This document shows, in pieces, positions 57,525 through 64,000 of a stretch of 64,000 nucleotides of DNA (position 1 is its first letter; every line of letters begins with the position of its first letter). The translations under genes were made by a program, and so were the position numbers. Source of the DNA: Grammothele lineata (Eukaryota; Basidiomycota; Agaricomycetes; Polyporales; Polyporaceae); NCBI GenBank assembly GCA_002150815.3, contig NDFF03000170.1, positions 41,942 to 105,941 of the forward strand, in the 5' to 3' direction. The notes under the pieces are model-generated. The model worked only from the letters and a program-made list of their open reading frames with translations. It was not told where the DNA came from and did not search any database.

Positions 57525-58500
57525 GGTGAGGTGGCAGGTTGGTCGCCAATGCTCCCTGTACCTTTATAGTGTCACAAGTTTCGGGGCATTTCTGCCCGCG
57601 TCCGGAAATTAAACTCAGCTGCTCGCGCTGGCACTGAACACGACCGGGATTTCGGCCCTCGGGCCAGAGAACACTTTCGCCCTTACGCGTGACGGCGGTT
57701 TGGGCGTTTAACGTCGTTCTTTCAACACGAGATGTCATGAGATTCGGGGAATTTGGAATGTATGTACGGACTCACCACGTCTCGGTACTTTTGGCGAGCA
57801 TAGACTCTATTACAAGCGAGCTAGATACAGATAAGTACGAGAACTGTGACGAAGAGTCAGATGAAGCGGAAGAGGTCCTGGTCACTGCATCCGCGTGAAC
57901 GCCTTCTGTACTTATCTAGCGCCCGTGGCTTTGCAAATCAGATCACGTGCCAGATCTTCAGTCGCGGCTCAGGCGCCGATCGCGACCCGCAACTTGAAAC
58001 ATTCAACAAGCTTTGAACTGTACCACCTCGACCTGTCTGCCGCCTCCCACGCGCATCAAACGGACGCCGCAGACTTGGAAATATATCGGCATAACATATA
58101 TCTGTACTGCAACAGTTTGTGCCCGTCCCAGCCGCACATCGGCGCAATTAAGTGCCACTACTCGCTGTTCAAGTCCCAAACACCTCGACGTCTCTTATGA
58201 CACGATGTGGTTGAGTTCATCTTATATTCATCACCTTACCCGCACTATTAATGTTTTTGATGCGTTTTATTAGCAGCATATCCAAGCAGGAGCAACTTGG
58301 TGCCTTGAGTTGGGAAATTAAGGCCTCCGAGTCCGCTGCTGACCGCTGCCGATGAGCTTCTTCAGCACCTCGCTGTATATTCCCCGGATGCCCTAGATGC
58401 AGCCGTACAGACGTGCTCCGGACGCGCGTACTGCGCAGGCGAGAAAGTTTTTGAACTCTACTAGCAGTGCGTAGATAAGACTGCTCGACCTGTGGGTTCG
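57525..58500. other. divergent promoter region between monooxygenase copies 1 and 2
   Basis: The 976 bases between two head-to-head genes hold no gene I can support and could carry shared regulation. Apart from the TATA box of copy 1, I see no repeated motif. Confidence 0.4.
57563..57568 (-). promoter_or_regulatory. TATA box of monooxygenase copy 1
   Basis: TATAAA on the minus strand begins 44 bases before the ATG at 57524, implying a very short leader. Confidence 0.45.
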
Positions 58501-60694
58501 ATGTCTCGCCATCTCCTCGCCATGCCGGTTGACCCTCGCTCTGTTGCTCTAGACTGGTGTACTCGGTTTGCATCTGCTCTGCACGACGCAGATGGTGAAG
58601 CAGCCTCAAATCTATTCCTGTCGGAGGGATGGCTTCGGGACCTCCTCGTTTTCTCCTGGGATTTCCGTGCGCTCGAGGGCCGGGACAAGATATCCGCGTA
58701 TCTCTCCTCTGCACTCCCCAAGACGTCTACGTTGAACTTGCAGGTAGACGACTCTCCCGACTTCGCTCCTTGCAGTTTCACGGACGCGTCCACTCAGTCG
58801 ACCGGTGCCGAAGTTGTCTTCACTTTTGAGGTTCCCCGCGGTAGCTGCCGAGGACACGCGCGGATTCTCGAGAATGTCGATGGCATGCATCGTGCGCTTA
58901 CGGTCATGATTACTCTTCTCGAGCTCCGAGGGCACAAAGAACTCCCTACGTTACCGCTGCGCGATGATGTCACCGGTCTCCCGGGAAGGAACATGCAACA
59001 GGAGTACGCTGCTTGGGTTCAAAGCATCGAGACAGACCCCTTAGCGCTGATAAGTACGTAACTCCCACTCTTTGGGTGTAGCATTTCATGTGGCTTACAT
59101 TCTCTTGTTATTCAGTTGGTGCAGGCCAGACAGGTTTACAGGTGGCGGCCCGTTTCAAACAAATGGGAATTTCCGCCCTAGTCATCGACCGCTTGCCCCG
59201 CGTGGGGGATTGCTGGAGGGTTCGATACCCCTCCCTCACTTTACACAGCATCAAGAGACACGGTACCCGTAAGTACCCGTCGCATTACGTCCGTAATCCA
59301 GACGCTGAACCTCCAGCAGTATTGTATCAACCTTATCCCTCCAATTGGCCTGAGTTTGCGTCTCGCGATAAGCTCGCCGGCTGGCTTGAAGCCTATGCCT
59401 CCATTCAAGACTTAGTCGTCTGGACTTCCTCGGAGTTGGAAGCATCTCCGATCTACGACCCTACCACACGCCGCTGGACCGCGACCATCCTCTGCCGCGG
59501 CGCCAGCGAAGTCACTCTCCGCCCCGCCCACATCATCGTCGCCACCGGAACTGTCGGGCGCCCTATCGTGCCGACCATACCCGACGCGGAAATCTTCCAG
59601 GGACGCACGTTTCATTCCTCCGCCTTCCCAGGGGGAGCCGCCTTTGCAAGCCAGCGCGCAATCGTCGTCGGGATGGGTAACAGCGCGATCGACGTCGCGC
59701 AGGATCTCACTCTCCGTGGCGCGGCATCTGTGACGATGGTGCAGCGCTCGCCGACGTGCGTCGTCGCGCGCGATTGGTTCTGCAACACGTTGAGGGCGCT
59801 CTTCCCTGACGATCGCGCGCTGGAGGTGTCGGACTTCAAGTTCGCGTCGATGCCGCTCGGGTTGTTTAGGAAGCTGTGTATCGCGGGGAAAGAGAACGCG
59901 AAGAAGGATAATGCAGCGCTGGAGGAGAAGCTGGTCAAAGGTGGCGTGGACTTGTATGATGGGCCCGATGGGGAAGGCGTGTACCTGCTGTTCTATGAAA
60001 GGGCGGGCGGTGAGTCTTCTTTCGCGTCTTTCCTAGTCTCTCAGATTCACGCGACTTTCCAGGATATTGTATGTCTTTGTTCACGACCTCCCTCAACCAG
60101 ACAACGACTCACCCGTTCTCCCTGTAGGGCTCGACAAAGGAGGTGTAGACCTCATCGCAGACGGTCGGATCGAGATCAAGCAGGGTTCGCTCGCCCGCTT
60201 CACCGAGCACGGTCTCGTCTTCGCCGACGGCTCGGAGCTCCAGGCGGACGTCGTCATCTTCGCGTCAGCAGTCTCCCCCACTTTCCATTCCCGTTTGCTG
60301 ACGCGTCTATCTCGGGCCTCGCAGGACGGGACACCAGTCGATGCGGGACTCGAATGCGGAGATGCTGGGGGAGGACGTCATGCGCAAGACAGGACCTGTG
60401 TTTGGGCTCAACGAGGAGGGGGAGCTGAATGGCAGCTACCGCCCCTGCGGTCACCCTGGGGTACGTCGTGCCTGCCTTCATTTGACTCTGCACGGACCTG
60501 TTCACGTACTGATTGTTTGTGGCCGTAGTTGTGGTTCGCAACGGGGGACATCCCTATGGCGCGCTTCTTCTCGAAACATCTGGTATGTGTTGCTCCGGGT
60601 GTTGGTGAACCTGGCAGTACTAACAGTAGTGTTGCGGTGCCACGCGTAGGCCATGCAAATCAAAGCGATCGAACTGGGGCTCAATCCTCAGTGA
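58501..60694 (+). CDS. NTF2-like/flavin monooxygenase fusion, copy 2
   Basis: Seven exons (58501-59053, 59116-59268, 59320-60009, 60128-60263, 60325-60460, 60529-60582, 60650-60694) give 588 residues. The N-terminal NTF2-like part holds WCTRFASALHDADGEAASNLF and GWLRDLLVFSWDF. The monooxygenase part has GAGQTG at 186-191, FQGRTFHSSAF, an intact second dinucleotide motif GMGNSA and the late LWFATGD. Intron positions equal those of copies 1 and 3; intron 2 is a stop-free multiple of three, so the frame also reads through it. The donor of exon 4 (GTCAGC) is non-consensus, but the acceptor and the homologous junctions in the other copies place it there. An internal ATG at 58522 is an alternative start. 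Confidence 0.87.
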
Positions 60695-61521
60695 TATACA
60701 GACGTAGTCTCTGGGATTGGGACAGCAATGTTGTACGATTTCTTTGTCGAGTGGAAGGCTTTGCCGAAGGGAGCGACTTATATGTACAGTATCCGTCAAG
60801 CCTGGGCGCGGGTTTGGTTTCGGAACACGGCTCTCCGAAGACGATCGAAGGGATAATTTGGGTAAGAACTTCCTTAACCAATTCTATATTCATAGTTGGC
60901 CAATCGGGGCGTATAGTTCCCTTTCCTAACCTAAACACCGCGAGCAGCGTGGACGTCTAGTAAAGTAATGCAACTAGGAGACGTCGATGGAGAGCCGTGA
61001 TGAGCGACGCCTCCTTGAAAGCCGCCTCATCTCGGTACTCCTCTACGTAGACAGTTCTCCCGACAGATTGCAGACCGATGTTCCTCTTCAGCGAACGCTA
61101 GCATGGACACTCCTCGGTCCACCCAGCGCCTTAAGCCCCTTCTCCGCGCCGTTCAATTTGCAACCCATGAGAACGGCTAGAAGCAATAACTAGCACCGGC
61201 TCCGTGGCGCACATTTCCTATAGGACGCTGCTTACACGCGCTTAGTATCTCCATCTGGCTAATTTGGGCCGTAGAATTGCGCTCCGGACGCGGAGGGCGA
61301 TGGAAAAGAAATCAGCCTGAGGAGGTGGGCGTATCGTTGAAGGGATGACGTTGACCACGTGGCGCCGATTAGCCGCCCGGGCTGTCGATCGACGACCGGT
61401 GTGTTCGGACTCTGGAGGATTTTCTCGACTCCAACCTACGCAACCGCATGTTGTCCGCACTTCGCAGAGATCCTGCCCGTGATCGTCAATTAGTACAATG
61501 ACTACGCTTTCAGTCGTATGC
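60695..61521. other. intergenic stretch
   Basis: This is the region after monooxygenase copy 2. Short frames here have no coding character. Confidence 0.4.
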
Positions 61522-61838
61522 ATGAGCCTCAACGACGTAAAACTTCACTGTGGCTGTCGCTCCAAAGGCGAGCCTTCGACCAATTACTACTTCAAGACGG
61601 GAAAGTTCCGAGGTGCCCGCTGCCAGTGAGTCCACTTCGTAGTCCTTTTGAGCAGGTCTCATACTCGGTTGTTCCACCTTTCTCCAACTATAGCCGTACA
61701 TCGGAGTCGCGTGCTCATGACATCACCTTCAATGCAAGGTCCATCACCCGCCACTGCCGACTGAACCCTGCTCACTGCGCCCGCCTTGAGCCGCGGTGGA
61801 CCTCTTTAATTCCTGGTATCACGGTGGACTGGATATAG
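61522..61838 (+). CDS. small Cys/His-rich protein (candidate)
   Basis: Two exons (61522-61625 and 61694-61838), joined over a 68-base intron with a GTGAGT donor and a TAG acceptor after a pyrimidine-rich tract, give 82 residues. Cysteines and histidines are spaced as in a small zinc-binding unit: HCGC near the start, ARCH at the junction, then RHC and AHC. The protein is basic and lacks a signal peptide. I know no matching family. Support is limited to the clean splice and the Cys/His pattern, so chance remains possible. Confidence 0.3.
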
Positions 61839-62061
61839 GCGTCCGAGTTCGTACCGAGGACTTCCTCAGCTGCTGCCACAGCGGCGACAATGACGTTTGG
61901 TGCGAGCTAATCGGACAGCGTCTCCGCGGCGGGCCTTCCAAACACCAAGAGGGAGAGTGAAGCCGATTTAGATCACGCGAGGGGTCCTAGGTCCCTGGGC
62001 CTGACGTCCGGGAGCACAGAGCAGAATCCTAACCCAGTCCGCCATGCCGCGAGGGTTCCTG

Positions 62062-62068
62062 TATATAA
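62062..62068 (+). promoter_or_regulatory. TATA box of monooxygenase copy 3
   Basis: TATATAA stands 54 bases before the ATG at 62116, in a short GC-rich promoter. Confidence 0.55.
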
Positions 62069-62115
62069 GAGACGTAAGGTGAGTCTGCATCCCAACACCG
62101 ACTTCAACCGTCGAC

Positions 62116-64000
62116 ATGACGTCCCTCGATCCTCACACCATCGCTTCAGGCTGGCTCACTCAGTTCGCTTCTGCGTTGGGATGCGCAGATGTCGCTATTA
62201 CCGCCAATCTCTTCTTGCCGGACGGCTGGCTCAGGGATATGCTCGTCTTCGGCTGGGACATCAAGTCTCTCGAAGGTCGTGACAAGATTTGCGCCCACCT
62301 TTCCCCTACGTTGGCGGCGACTACTCTCACCCGTGTGGAACTTGAGACATCACCGGACCTCTCCCCTTGCATCTTCGATACCGATGCGTCTACTTTGGGC
62401 ATGTTCACCGCTATGGGCGTCGAACTCGCCTTCACCTTCGAGCTCCCGTACGGCCACGGCCGTGGACATGTTCGACTCATTCAGGATGTTGACGACGTCT
62501 TTCGAGCTCTCACGGTGATGGTTACTCTGGTTGGGCTGCGTGGTCATGAGGAGCTTGCCACACTGCACCTCAGGGACGACGTCACAGGCATCCCGGGCAG
62601 GAATATGCAGAAGGAATTTCCGGCCTGGGTCCGCAGTGTCGAGGCCGATCCTTTCGTCCTCGTCGGTGAGTCCCTTCCTGCGAAAGCTTCCTAGCATAGA
62701 CTGACTCAGCATTATCTAGTCGGGGCGGGACAGACAGGTGTCCAGGTCGCTGCTCGCTTCAAACAGATGGGCATCGCAACACTCGTTATCGACCGCCTTC
62801 CGCGAGTCGGTGATTGTTGGCGGGCTCGCTACCCTGCCTTGTCTCTACATACTACCAGGATGCATACTTCTTGTGAGTGGCTCCCGTCCCTGTCGACAAT
62901 CAAAAGAGTTGGACTGAGATACGCTCGATTAGTCCTGTACGAGCCCTATCCCTCCAACTGGCCAGAGTTTGCGCCTCGGGACAAGTTCGCTCAGTGGATC
63001 GAGCACTACGCCTTAATCCAAGATCTCGTTGTATGGACGTCTGCCGAGCTCAAGACACCGCCGAAGTATGACCCTGTCTCGCGCCGCTGGACCGCGACTA
63101 TCCTTCGTGGGGGTACGACAGAGACCATCCTGCATCCTGCGCACATCGTCATCGCTACCGGGACCGTTGGCGCCTCCATCATCCCCAAACTCCGTGACGC
63201 CTCGCTCTTCCACGGGCGGACCCTACATTCTGATAATTTCCCTGGCGGAGACGTCTTCGTGGGCCAGCGAGCGGTCATCGTTGGGATGGGGAACAGCGCG
63301 ATCGACGTCGCACAAGATCTCGCCCTCCACGGCGCGTCGTCCGTGACAATGGTGCAGCGCTCGCCGACGTGTGTGGTCACGCGCGACTGGTTCACAGCCG
63401 CGCTCGACTCCATCTTCCCCGAGGATCGCCCGCTGGAAGTATCGGACTTCAAGTTTATGTCGATGCCCCTTGGACTGTTCATAAAGATGTGTATTGCGGG
63501 GCGGGAGAAGACGTGGAACGCGAACGCTCCGATACACGAGAAGCTCAGCAAGGGCGGTGTCGACTTCTACGACGGCCCCAACGGCGAAGGTGTTTACCCC
63601 CTTTGGTTCCAGAGAGCTGGAGGTACGTCCGTCTTGCCCGCCTCGTCTTTGCCCGCGCTAAAGATGTTGCGTTAGGGTACTGTGCGTCATCATCATTTAG
63701 TTGTTTTCCTCGTCGCCTCATTCACTACTGTAGGGATGGACAAGGGCGGCGCGGACTTGATCGCCGACGGAACAATCAAGATCAAGAAGGGCACCCTAGA
63801 GCGCTTCACCGAAGACGGGCTCGGGTTCGCTGACGGGTCTGAGCTCCCTGCCGATGTTGTGGTCTTCGCGTATGTGACCCTATCTCCTCTCTCCATCAAT
63901 CAATGCGTCTGACACATGTTCGGTGCTCCTTCAGAACGGGACACAAGTCCATACGCGACTCTAACACGGAGGTACTCGGCGAGGACGTGATGAGCAAGGT
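62116..64000 (+). CDS. NTF2-like/flavin monooxygenase fusion, copy 3, cut by the window edge
   Basis: Exons 62116-62665, 62720-62872, 62933-63622, 63734-63869 and the start of a fifth at 63935 are visible. The protein follows copies 1 and 2 throughout: NTF2-like start (WLTQFASALGCADVAITANLF, GWLRDMLVFGWD), FAD motif GAGQTG at 185-190, FHGRTLHSDNF, the intact GMGNSAIDVAQDL motif and the block TMVQRSPTCVVTRDWF. Exon 2 is 153 bases in all three copies, and exons 3 and 4 (690 and 136 bases) are the same length as in copy 2. Copies 2 and 3 are the closer pair and stand in tandem. The last two to three exons (LWFATGD region) lie beyond the window. Confidence 0.88.

Overview
The window is a GC-rich nuclear segment of a filamentous basidiomycete, most likely an agaricomycete. 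The evidence is architectural: genes are split by many 50-75 base introns with GTRNGT donors, intergenic distances are short, and several family types typical of mushroom-forming fungi occur together (F-box expansions, a Crinkler-type kinase protein, Ser/Thr-rich GPI proteins, multi-pass receptor-like proteins). No rRNA, convincing tRNA, CRISPR or bacterial feature was seen. Exon models were built by hand from reading frames, splice dinucleotides and phase; those given with an exact total length keep frame through every junction.

Left part (1-20.8 kb): the 3' end of a tail-anchored protein; a large membrane protein with a long disordered tail; a 1632-residue NRPS-like megaenzyme (adenylation domain, carrier domain, then membrane segments alternating with three hexapeptide beta-helix domains, the layout of epsilon-poly-lysine synthetases); a Crinkler-like header fused to a kinase-like domain; and a large helical, proline-rich scaffold-like protein.

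Middle part (21-50 kb): four F-box paralogues in one orientation, two of them sharing an upstream element and the last frame-disrupted, separated by a 1.2 kb island of perfect hairpins; a five-exon SUMO gene; a Ser/Thr-rich GPI-anchored wall protein; a multi-pass membrane protein; an eleven-exon copper amine oxidase with a GC-AG intron; a fifth, more distant F-box gene; and a basidiomycete-type hypothetical protein. Two gene-poor stretches (34.4-37.2 and 38.6-42.8 kb) hold nothing I can support.

Right part (50.8-64 kb): this looks like a small oxidative cluster. It holds an epoxide-hydrolase-like alpha/beta hydrolase, a minus-strand protein with a three-fold GG-motif beta-prism (MABP-like) end, a small unknown minus-strand gene, and three paralogous flavin monooxygenases, each with an N-terminal NTF2-like domain and nearly identical exon structure. 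The first monooxygenase is divergent from the other two; the third runs off the window. Monooxygenases plus an epoxide hydrolase suggest one pathway acting on a small hydrophobic substrate, but this is inference from proximity.
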